Shown piece by piece: positions 37,201-49,200 of a DNA stretch of 64,000 nucleotides. Position 1 is the first letter of the stretch; each line of letters begins with the position of its first letter. The stretch covers positions 380,672-444,671 of the forward strand of contig VXAY01007412.1 of assembly GCA_013399855.1 (NCBI GenBank), written 5' to 3'. The notes under the pieces are model-generated. The model ran no database searches. It saw nothing but the letters and a program-made list of their open reading frames with translations, and had not been told where the DNA came from. Position numbers and translations under genes: made by a program. This stretch comes from Oxyruncus cristatus. Lineage: Eukaryota > Chordata > Aves > Passeriformes > Cotingidae.

Positions 37201-40200
37201 ACTACAGAAAATGTAATTCAGATGATTTTGTTTCCTTATAAGTGTTAGGGTTTGATATATCATCAGCAAAACTTACTTTGCAGGTCTTTACAAATACTGT
37301 AACTGTTAATTTTATGGTGCCTGTAAGAGATATTTCCCAATCCCATTTTACAGCTAGAAAAGGTTAAGCATAGGTTTGAGAAATTGGCTGTGCTTGAACA
37401 ACAGCTTTTTGTAGATGAGATGATTAAATATCTTTTTCTCTAGATGTCCTGAGCTTTACAAGAGTCTGAAGCCATTTGAAATTAAAAAGTAACACCCCTG
37501 TTCCTCAGGTCATATGAGTGTTTCTACTGATAGGCATTCCAATAGACCGCTGTAATCCAATATTTTTTTGTCAAATAATTTTGGAAAAGAAGCAGATACA
37601 TCCTCACCAAAATGCTAATCTGGCCGAGCTGGTTTTTCAAACAACAGGAGGTGACAGTGAAGAGTGAAGTCAGTCTGCTGTTTTTCTTCATTTTCGTTTT
37701 TCCCCTCGGATAGCACTGTCAACAATATGAGACTTGGTGGATGTTTACATAGGATTTTGCTCTAGAAGTTTTTCCTGGGAAATAACATTAATCCCAGGTG
37801 ATATTTTTTATCGTTCTGTGCCCTGTATTATTCATGGTTTTATTATGAAGACCTTTAATTGCCTGTCACCTCCAAGAAATCTGACTGTTTACTTCCACTA
37901 AGTACTTCTGTTAGCATTATGATCTGTTACCTTTGAATTGCTAAAAAGCAATTGGAAGGACTTTCTAAAATCTACACTTTGTGGGGGAAAAAAATAAAGC
38001 ACCTTTGTGGCCAAAATGTTGAATTTGTAGAGAGTGTGTTGATGAGAGCAAAGGATGATCAAGTGCTACTTTCAGGTTACTTTCTTTAAATTGGATAGAT
38101 TTTCTAGTCTCACACTGAAGTGTGTCAGAGGGTGATGCATCCTGGAATCAGACCTCAGTGAATTGCTCAAACATCTGTCCAAGCTGTGCTGTAGGTATTT
38201 GGCATTATGTCAAGAAGGGTGATTGTGAGGTAACTTCTCTAGGAAGTCTAGTGTCCCATGGCAGAGCCAATACACAAACTAAAATCTCCTTGGAAGTAAA
38301 GGTGTTTGTACATTGATTATCTTGAGTAATTCCAACTTCTCCCACTTCTTAGAGTTCCGTCTTGACAGTGCCATTTCCAACACGGGTTGTCCTTTGTTGT
38401 TTCCCTGTCTCTGTGGCAGGAATCAAAAGGAGAGACAGCAGTTTGACAGCACATCAGAGCTCACATGTCTGCCTCCCGTTAGTCCTTTCCTTCTGTCGGC
38501 TGTTCTGTTAGTTAAGAAATGTATACTGATACTGTGGCAGATCATGGATGTTTAGGTACTTTTTTTTCTACACTGTTACTCTTCAACCTCCTTCTCTGCC
38601 TTAATTTTCAAGTCTTCTGCTTCCGTTACACTCCTGTTAGAAGGTAGCATGTCTTGTATAGTTTTACTATTCCCACTCCTACTTCCAGAGAAGGAAAGTT
38701 TATCTCCAGCAGTTAGTATCATCAGTGTATGTCATAGTCTTGGTTTCAGCTCTGTATACATGGTGTATATGTATACTCTTACACGTAAAAAATGTATGTG
38801 GTTATATATACCATTACACAGGTCTTGATTTGTAAGGGCTTTATTTTTACATCTCGGTACCTCTGACATGTGGAATATTCAAGAGTATTAGTCACATGGC
38901 ATTCCTTCTGGCAAAGCTCTTAGGTCTAGTGACAGTGATATCTGATTTAAGAAGGCACGAAGTTCATTTTTGTTCCTATCTAGATGATTGCTTGGGACAG
39001 GGTAGGTCATGGCAGTAAGTGACTCTGTATTTCCCAGTGCTTCTGAATTTCTTTTACTTGATGAGCAAGGAGAAATGCAGTACTTTTTATTTACACTAGA
39101 AGTGTGTGCTTGGAACACGTTGCCGTTTGGTAGGGTTCTTGCCTTAATCAGCAAAAAAATTGGGATCATATTTTCCTTAGAGAAATGCAAACATTCAGGA
39201 ATAGACAGAGTTTAACTTTACTAACTTTTTTTTTTTAATGGCAGCCAAACTGAGGAGAAAGTGTTGTATGGGATTTGAGTGGTGTTGCACAAAAGCCCGA
39301 AGAATACACCATGAATGTTCCCTACCAGGTCTCCAGAGGTTTTTATTTGTAGCCAGGAGTATAAAAGCAAATGTGGACAATACTGTGCTATCTTTAGGAG
39401 AGAAAAGATGTGTAGAACATTTCCATGACAACCACCACAGATTTTCACCAGAAGTAGCATTAATTTTGACGATGCAGAGAAAATCCAGGGTTTACTATTT
39501 GCCACATGGGTGAACTTAAAGTGACCATTGAAAGATTTTCAGCTAAGTCACAACGAAGCCGCTGAAGGCCAATTTAAAGTTGGTTTGCTTCTGTTGCTTC
39601 ATCTGGGGGAAAGGCTACATCCTGAAAAATGGAGGAGGAGATTTATAGCAAACAATCCTTGGACGACTGTAACAACTAACATAGAATTATTTTATCTTCA
39701 GTCCTGAAAAGCCATCGTGTGCTCACACACTTGAGTAGGTCTGAAGATGTTAGCAGCATGTGTGGGCTAGATGGAATCCCTGATGGGGTCATTGAATTTT
39801 TCATCAGTGGTCAGGAAACCAGTAAAAGAATGGTGAAGAAATAATTGATTTTAAGATCTATTCGGGACATAAAAGCTCCTTCTAGAAAATCACTATGGAT
39901 TTAATAGTTATAGGTGGGTATATAAAATGGGTATGTGGCTATGTGCTGGGATTTTGCTTATTTACTACCAGTGAGGGTCTGCTATAAAATAAATTATTGA
40001 ACTCATCGCTAGTTGAATTGGTAACTTCTCAGTGGTGGAGGAAGTTTAATTTTTTCACCTTTAATAAAAGAAACTCTTCCCAGTCATTTGGTTGTAGGCA
40101 TTTGTACTCCCAGGTAAAACACAATATACTGTTTTGAAAGGATTTTAAGTGTACAGTTTACTCAGAAAATAGAGGAAGGGGTTAGTCAGCAAAATGAGCT

Positions 40201-43066
40201 GCCTTGAAAGTCAGAAATGAACATAGCCAAAAGTTGCGGCTAAAAATTGTAAAGGGTCTAAGAAGTAGAAGATAATTCTTGTGAAGTTGTTGGGAAGAGG
40301 GGTTGAGGTAAAGTCAGAGAGAGAATTCGAGTAAATCCCGTGCCTGTGTTTTCAATAAATGAAACAATGATGTAAGGTAAAACAGGAGTGGGCTAATAGA
40401 ACTCTGAAGGGAAAATGTAGATTATTACCTTAAAGTCAGAAGCAAAATTAATCAAAAGAAAATTAATATCCAAGTTGGGAGATGAGGGGAAAATAGTTAA
40501 AAAAGTACAGTAAGGAAGAATACACTAAAGAAACTTGTTTATAATGAAGTTGGTGCTGTCATTGGCGTTTTGGAAGAGTAGAACATTATATGGACAGGCT
40601 ACAGAATAGAAATTAGATGAATCTCAGTATTAAGGGATGAAGATGTTCCCCTGTAGAGGATCTGTTGAGATTAAGAACTTGTAGGGGTTGCAAGTAAAGG
40701 TATGAAAGGACCACAGGAATTTATCCAAATCCTGAAATCCCAAATAAAGGCAAATACAGTCTTGTGAGTTTGAGAAGACAGGTTTCAGACAAAAATGGAG
40801 ATTTATTAATAACGTTATGGAGGACCTGGAGAAAAGACAACACAGAAAGAACCAAGTCTTGCCAATACCGCCTAAGGAGACTTTCTGCTGCGCCTTTTGC
40901 AACTGGACTTGTCTATCTCGCATTGGCCTTTTTAGCCATAAACGCATTTGTAGCAAGCGCGGGCAGAGTCCTTCTCAAATCTTCGTTTGCGAAGCCTTAC
41001 CATGAATGGAGGGCCTGAGATCTTGTCTGGGCTGTGACATGTGCCCATGTTTGTTCATGTTCAGGGGCAGAATGACTGGAGTGTCTGCAAAGCTTTTTTT
41101 TCTGTTTGGCATGTCCTTTTAGCTCATGGTTGTCCATCTGGTGTTTGAGTTCATCTTGCTAATTCTAAAATACGTCAGATGTTTTGTTCAAAATATTTTA
41201 GGAACAAAAGAAATTCTGAGTATTTCTTAGCCTGAAATTGTTTTTACAGTTAAAATTCAGGGCTTCTTCAGATAATATATAAGTTTAATGTGCAGGTAGT
41301 AGTCACTTGAACTAAAAATGGGAAGAAAATGTAGTTGCCAAGCATATTGTAAGAAAGACCAATATGTAAACACAGGAAGAAAGGGGGTCTCAAAGATGTA
41401 AAAAATGATGTAGGAAACTAATGTTATTCTGAGATTTATATTTTTGTAGTACCTTTATTTTAAAAAAAAATTATAATAGTTTCCAGAACAACCTTTTCAG
41501 CAAAATTAGGCTGCTGAATTACCTACTCATATGCTCAGGTTTTTATGTTGCATTTGATACAAATTGTGACTGATAATCAATATAGTAGTTTGTGTCCTGA
41601 GCAGTTTTTTAAATTTCAGTTGTCAGAATACAATAACTCTTGAAGTGGTGCCCAAAATGTTTTTTGTGAAAGTAAGTTCTGATCGTCAGAATTCTTCAAA
41701 GTGATTGTCAGGTAGCAGCAACTTAAAAAGAGGCTCTAACACCTTTGAGTATCCTCTTTATTTTTTTATTCTCTTAAAATTCTTTATGCTAACTGAAAGA
41801 AGGGGAGGTTAGAGCAGACTTGATTTGATGTATTTTTAATAGGAAACCTAAGCTGTTGAGAGTCTGTATACGCTCACATTGCTCCATTTTAAAGTAAAAA
41901 GTGCACAGGAGATCATTTATCATCTGGTGATGCTGGGCTTATGGAATTTGAGGTAGGTAGTGTATTTTATACAACGCGCTAGGGCATTCGAAAGAGAGCT
42001 TTAAAGCCTTGTAGAGTAACTTTATGTGTAGTGCAGCTCCCTGAATTTTGTCTTACAGGTAGTTACAATGTACTGAAGATTCTGCATCTCTGTGAAGAGA
42101 AAATGGAAATCCTGACATGTTGAGAATTTGATTCCCAACCTCTTTTGGATTTAAGGGGGTGATGTAAGGAGAGAAGTAGCAGCAGAATGGAGCAGTAAGA
42201 GTAGAGACCTGATCCACAGCCCATTGATTTTAGGGGATGTGTCCTTTCCACACAATATTGTACCTACTGTTTTATGCTAACTAACTCCAAAGTGTGGTGG
42301 TGTACATGTGAAAATTTTCATGGGTAGTTATAAATGCTGATCCACTGAGTTGCGTAAGACAGATGGTACTTGGAAAGCCACAGACTGAAAAAAGGCCCCT
42401 CTACATAAACAGTGACAGGATTAGAGACTGGGGGTGGGGAGGAGGGGAACAATAGCACTGCTTTCTTTGCAGAACAGAGCATTTTCAATGGTTAAACCAT
42501 CCTCACCTAAAATTTTTCTTTGCATTTCAGTTTCCTTTTAGGCCTTGTCTGGAGAGAAAGAACACAGGGTTTCTTCTACAGAGTTTTGTTAAATTTACTT
42601 AAAGTGTGTATTTGGAGTGCAAAAAAAAAGCCCCTCTACTGACTCGCTAAAAAGCACCTAAGACACCTTTACTTCTGAGTGAAGACAGGGGTATGTAAGA
42701 GTTTGGCTAATTCTCTGTGTGGAGAAATCCTAAAAATCATAAGTGCAATTTTCTTTTTCGCCCAGGCTATATACTTCACCTTATAGAGCTCAGTTCTTTC
42801 TTAATAAAATATTTCCCTTATTCTCTGCAGCCTCAGAGAATAAAATAAAAGTTTGTTGGACTGATGGGAAGAACTGGCACATCAAAGTGACAATTCTGTG
42901 AAATTTTACTTTACACCTTCTAAATTGTTGTAAGTTAGGTGATGGGACATAGGGAGGCAGTGGCTGGAAATTCATGGCTACAGATTTTAAGGAGTGGAGA
43001 CCGAATACAGAATGATGTGTTGAAGAGTAATTTTTTCTGTCTTCTCTTTTTATTTGTATTGTGAAG
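31263..43066 (+). other. presumed KPNA1 first intron
   Basis: AT-rich DNA between the CpG island and the ATG exon. It holds the LINE remnant at 40.8 kb and a poly-T run near 34760. No other exon or RNA gene was recognised. Confidence 0.6.
40800..41020 (+). mobile_element. RTE-type LINE remnant with CxxC...RIGLxSHxR zinc-finger tail
   Basis: The frame beginning at 40817 reads FCCAFCNWTCLSRIGLFSHK, then RICSKRGQ and QIFV. C-x2-C with S-R-I-G-L-x-S-H is a C-terminal signature of RTE-like retrotransposon proteins in vertebrates. The preceding frame has a degraded W-R context. Only this end was recognised; it is not a host zinc-finger gene. Confidence 0.42.
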
Positions 43067-43200
43067 GAATCATGACGACCTCAGGAAAAGAGAATTTCCG
43101 ACTGAAGAGCTACAAGAACAAATCTCTGAACCCTGATGAGATGCGTCGCAGGCGGGAGGAAGAGGGTCTTCAGCTGCGGAAGCAAAAGAGAGAAGAGCAG
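43067..43200 (+). CDS. KPNA1: KPNA1 first coding exon: initiator ATG and IBB arginine cluster
   Basis: The acceptor ends at 43066 (tgtgaag), five untranslated bases follow, and the ATG is at 43072-43074. The exon codes residues 1-43 and ends at phase 0 on a gtaaca donor. It carries the basic IBB motif [20 protein letters not shown], which binds importin beta or, when free, folds back into the NLS groove as an autoinhibitor. Confidence 0.97.
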
Positions 43201-46200
43201 GTAACACACAGCAGTTGTGGTAACTGGGACCAGTCCTGAAACAGTCTGGGCTTGCACTGTCTCTGGCTTTTGCTTCTCCCAAGCAGTTGTTCTGTCCTCA
43301 GATTTCATAGGTAGTCAGTCTGAAATCAGAATTGCTTGCAGATTTTACTGCCTCTTCTGCAGGCTCTGTGAGACTCAGAGTGACTGCACCTCATTCACTG
43401 AAGTGCAGCATTGGCCAGAGCAGCCTAAAGATTTCACAGAACTGTCTGACCTTGCTCTGAAAGTGATTGAGGAGCTCCTGTTTTGTTCTTTGCTTATTTA
43501 TTTTCCTCTGAGTTGTGGTGGCTCTAATCTGTTCAAAGAGTGGTGAGCTGAGGTGAAATGGAAGGAAACATTACAGCTAGAATAGAATGATGAGAAGATT
43601 TGACCAAGTCCTTAGAAGTTGCAGTAATGGTTTTCTTGAGGGAAGAAATAATTTGTTGACCTGGTTCTTCTCAGGTTGTTGTCTTGAAGTTTCAATTAAT
43701 TTTTTTTGTTTGTTGGGTTTTCTTGGTGTTTTTTTGTGGGTTTTTTTTTTAGCTGAACAACATCACAAAAGCAACCTCAGGCCTCTGAATTTTCTTATAA
43801 CTTGGCAGTGTATAAATTTTGGTTTAAGATTATATTTTAGCACATTCATTGAGCTTGAGTGGGGACATCATACAGTAGCTTAGTAGGTAAAGCATTCCAT
43901 AGGAATGCCTATCACTGACCTAGAGTTGCTGTAGACTTAGCAGTTTGGCATACTGTGTCCTCCCTGTCTTCTCTGGTGAAAAGTGTTAGGGCTCTCTCTG
44001 CAGTGGTGCAAATCTGACATGACTTAATGCTGGAATCTTGCTTCCTGTGCTCAGCAGGCAGAGCAGCACCCTCAAAGCCATCTTCTCAATGCTAATGTTT
44101 CTTCCAATGAGAGAGCTATATTAAGGAGAGAAGCTGTAGCCTCTCTAGCTCTCCTCATGACTTCTCTGACTGGGTACCTTCTTTAAGGCATAGCAATCAA
44201 ATTCTGCTCATCCCAGTGTTAATATCAATCCTATGTATGATCATCCTCCAAAGCCTTCTCTTTGCTGCTGTAACTCGCTTATCAGAACCTCTGTAGGTGT
44301 TCCATGAAGGTCTGTAATACACAGCAATTTATCAGGTCTTTGAGCCCCAGCACCTTTGCAAGAAAGCAGTTGTCTGGAAGCTGAAGATGCTTGTAGGTGG
44401 AGGTGGATGGTGAGGAAGAGAAGGGAACACGAGTGCAAGTTTTTCAGAAATGTTAGGAATCAATCTTTTCACATTGTTTTTTTTTCATTTACTCCATGGC
44501 TAAACTCTTCTCCATGTACTGTCAGGTGAAGTCCTGTAGCCAGCATATTAGCTTCTTTTAGGTAATAGCATGTGTAATTTTTACTGCAATGTATTTGCTG
44601 TATAATATATATTAAATACTTCTTCTCTTTAGTTGTTCAAACGCCGAAATGTTGCAACGGCTGAGGAAGAAGCGGAGGAGGAAGTAATGTCAGATGGTGG
44701 CTTCCATGAGGCTCAGATGAACAACATGGAGATGACTTCTGTAAGTGACGAGAAATGAGTACAGTGGTTTTTTTGTTGAAACTGGGCAAGCCTGCTGTGC
44801 AGTGACTTGAGGGGAATGGAATTCCAGAAGAATGTGAAAAATGCATTCAAAGATCTTAGGGACAGCTCTGAAACATCTGTCTCAGTGAACTACCCTGAAA
44901 CAGATTACATGAGAGAGAAATGTTATGGATAGGGTGAGAGGTTGTTCAGAGGGTATGTGCTTCAGAAAATGAAATAGAACATCATTGTCCTGGCAGGCTG
45001 ATTACTGCCTGGTTCTTATGCTCACCGTTATGGGTGATTTTATCAACTGTTGCCCAGAGTTCTTGGTTTCTTTTTAAATTTATAATGCTTGAAACATGAA
45101 CATGCAAATCAGGCAGTGTGTTATTACAGTTTACAGAGTTCAAAAAGGGGTCAGGGGAAATCTTTCTTAGCAGACATTCAAGTGGCACCACTTTTAGCCA
45201 GGGTGTTGGAAATACAGCTAGACGTAGCTTATCTGTCTGCACGAGGCCATAAACTCCTTTACAAGCTAGAAAAAAAGCTTTTAGTGGAAATTAGACTTTT
45301 TTTGCTTTCTCCTCATTTCTTTACCACTGTTCTCTCCCTGAAAAGAAAAATAGTAAGGTTTTCAGGCTATAACAGAGAGATTTGAGGAAAGTATGGTCCT
45401 CATCTTAAAAGTTTGACCACTGATCTTCACACTGTCTATTCTGGGACCACGCAAGTGGTATTTCCATGGAAATCAGGCTGAGGTTTGTATTCTGTTGGTG
45501 GTTATAGGGGCCTTGAAAATTACCAAGAAACAGAGAAGTGCTTCTAAACAATGTGGAAGTTCATTAATAGAATATGTAGTTTTACTCTTCAAGAGTTTGT
45601 CTTCAAATATCAGACAAGTCCTAAATACCATTAGTCATTTGTTTGGAAGCTTATATAGTTAGGAAAGGATTCTGCTTAATTGAGATAATGTCATTATACA
45701 GTTTACTGTGTTAAATATCATTAGTTTCAGGCCATTAATAGTTGGAGCAGTTAGCTGTTACAGACAAAGCTTAAGTATTTTCAGCACTGTCATCTGTCTC
45801 CCTGTCTAAAGGTTGGGATCAGATTTAGATTAGAAGTGGAAGAAAAAACTCTGACTTTTCTTACGCTTCTTTACCTACATGTTTGGTAAACAGAATGTCA
45901 GATTTTACCTGGCATAAGAAAGGTTTCTGATTTAATTAGCCATATTATTGGAAACCATTAGTATTATGAAAAATTTAATACTCTCACTTGATGATGACAA
46001 GCATTAGGTTTGGCAACTCTTCTAGAAATGACAGGTCCTATACATTTTGGTGTAAGAGAAGAAGTCAAAACGTACATGTTAGAAAAATCTAAACAATAGC
46101 ACAGTCAAAGTAGTGTTCTTGCATAACAGTAATTGCAATTCCAATTTAAACTACCTTCTGTTGAACCTGACAAATTTTATATTTATTTTAGAGGAGGGGA

Positions 46201-49200
46201 GAGAATACCAGTGAATGATTCTGCAGAGTAATTTTTTTGCCATATCTTGAGTAAAATTTGAATTCTGGCTTCCAGTAGAGGATTGTTGCACTTGAAATTA
46301 TGCTGCTTATGTAGACGTACATGTACAATGATTCCTTCATTGTCTATAATGGTCTTACCTGGGTTTTTACCCAATAAGAGATTAACTTGTTACTGGTTTA
46401 ACAAATGTAACCTGTTTACCACTAATCCCAGATTTTTTTTCCCCTCCTTTTGCTCTCTTATCACTGTCATTCTGTTTTGCCATGTGAACCCTAGAGTGCA
46501 GTCATCACCTCTGATATGATTGAGATGATTTTCTCCAATAGTCCAGAACAGCAGCTTTCAGCCACCCAGAAGTTCAGAAAGCTCCTTTCTAAAGGTAAGG
46601 AAATTACTTGGAGAAAAATGTAGAAGCCTCCCTAGTACATGTTTTTACTTTGCCAGCAATAAGGATTGAATTTCACACTGAAATTTCTGGGTCAAGCTCT
46701 GCTTTACAAACTGTCAGCTAGATGTATGTCATAGTCACTTCTTGTCTTGAAATCTTTTTCAAGTGTTGCAGATGTGATGTCTCCTCTTGGATGTAAGTTT
46801 AAATGTTGTAGGCAGTGTCTCTGTGGCTCATATATGCTGATATACTGAAGTTTATCTGCACATGAACTGCTGATGGGAAGTTGGTCTGCCTAAATTACTG
46901 AGTGCATTAGCATTTTGAATCATGTTACCTCATTACCTCTAAATTCAGACTGAAGTTTTCTTATGTTGACAGATAGGAATCTGATGCCCATTAGTAAAGT
47001 ACTGTAGAAAAAGAACACACTCTCAAAAAAGGGCAGTCAGTATTTTACTGGATATTATTATGATGCAGTAATTTGAGAACTTCCCCACAAAGAAATGAAT
47101 GTATCTAACTTTACTTTTTATTTTAAACAGAACCAAATCCCCCAATAGATGAAGTCATAAGCACACAAGGAGTGGTGGCCAGGTTTGTGGAGTTCCTCAA
47201 ACGAAAAGAAAACTGTACATTACAGGTATATAAATACATCTGTCTTCCTAGATTAGGAAGGCATTTGGTGATGCAAAGTAGAAAAAAAAAATCAGTTATT
47301 TGTTTAGCTGTACTTCCCCTCTTTCTTCACTGTGTTAAAAATGCTGTTTTATCTTTGGAGTTTCTAGCAAGACCTCTGGGGACAGGACAGGAGAGAGAGG
47401 TCTTAGATGCATTGAGTGATGGATAGGATGGGATCTGTGCACTTCAGCAAAAACAGAGCTTGAAATTTGGAACTCAACAGTTGAAAAGCTATTAAACTAA
47501 ACTTTAATGTTTGTCTTTTTTTTACTAATTGAAGACAATTTTAAATCTTTAGAATTATGACTTAAATTTTTGATTAATTTTAAAAAACTGTAGAATTAGA
47601 ATTACAATCTGTAATGATAAACATAGAAATTTAGAAACTTACTGTGGTTTGAAAAACTGAATTGCATCTGCTACAATGGTGGTTAATTTTTGTTGGACCT
47701 TTGTCTCATTTTCAGCTGCCCTTTTTCCTGGCCAGAGTTGTTCTGGTCTAGTAGAAAGTGAAGAAAGACAAATCATCTAGTAAGACATGTTAATTTAACA
47801 TGTAACTATTAAATACACCATACAGGCTAGAATCAGTGTTGTTTCAAAATCCATAGGGCAACAAGTTTGTTAATGCCATGTGAAATCCAAATTTTGTGGA
47901 GTGGAGATATACAGAAAATTGATAGTTTTCTTAACATCAGAGAGATTGTTTATAGGTATTACTTTTCAAATTGATATCCACAGAATTCCAGAGTTCTGTT
48001 AGCTGCCTTTGAGGAGTTTGTGGACTTTCTATTTCTATTGTTTCCTGATGTTTGCCTTTTCATTCAACTTTTCATTCTATAGATTCTGAATGTATCTGAT
48101 AAGATTTAAATTTGCCTGTGTAGTGTAATAATTTTTTGAACCAAAAGCATGCAGAAATCTACCAAAGTCTGGACTTCTAGAATCTGTGCTTTCTGAGGCC
48201 CGTGTCAGGGTAGTATGAAAATTTGCATTTCAGCTTGAAAAGTTAATGCTTTTGCAAGTTGAGATTAAAATAAAAATAAATGACAGAACCAATTAAAATA
48301 TGCTAGGTGTTAATTCAGGATCTCAATTTTGCTTCAAGTCTTGAAAAAAACCATTTTACACTTAATAACGCTTGTCAGGGATACTGATCACCAGAGCTGG
48401 AGACAAGTACTTTGAGGTTTTTTTAGAAATTTCCTTTTTTATAATCTCCTTTGAGTCTTTTCTTTGCTTCATATCAATCAAGCTTTTCCAAATGATGTCT
48501 TTTCGTGCATCTTCAGGAATTTCATTGGCGATTCAGTGAATGCAGATGTCATGCCATGTGGGAAGGCACATTTTTCTGTGTATAGGTTCTTAGTAAGGAA
48601 AGGCAAAGGTAACATAAATGCATAGCAAAAAAAAATATTTAAAAAACCACAGCAAACCCCATGTTCTCGTAAGGAACTTCTGCAAATTTTTATTTCAAGT
48701 GATAGCAGTAACTCTTAACACTATGATTCTGATTCTTACTTTGCCAATTGTCTGTTAATTAGTAATATCTCCCATTTTTCCTAAGCCAATTCTTTCTGGT
48801 TTTAAAAGACATTTAGTCTTCGTGTTTGGTGTAGCATAGAAAGTTCCTTGCAAACTCTCTTTTGTATTTTGTTTTCCAGTTTGAAGCTGCATGGGTGCTG
48901 ACAAATATTGCCTCGGGAAATTCCCTTCAGACTCGAATAGTGATCCAAGCAGGAGCTGTCCCCATCTTCATAGAACTGCTTAGTTCAGAGTTTGAAGATG
49001 TGCAGGAACAGGTAAAGATTGAAAACAGTGTTGAATTTTGTGTACGTCTTGTTTGTGGAGTTGGGGGCTCTTTTGTTTGATTTTGTCTTGTTTGTTTGGG
49101 TGTTTGTTTTGTTGTGTGTTTTTTTGTGGTTTTGTTTGTTTGTTTTCCTTCCCCAGAAAGGAACAAGGCTATCCCATAAGAAAGCCTTTAGAGAAAATGT

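Noticed and set aside
38888..39513. Overlapping frames near 39 kb as a THAP or transposase exon
   Set aside because: No conserved C2CH spacing or transposase motif; composition is that of intron DNA.
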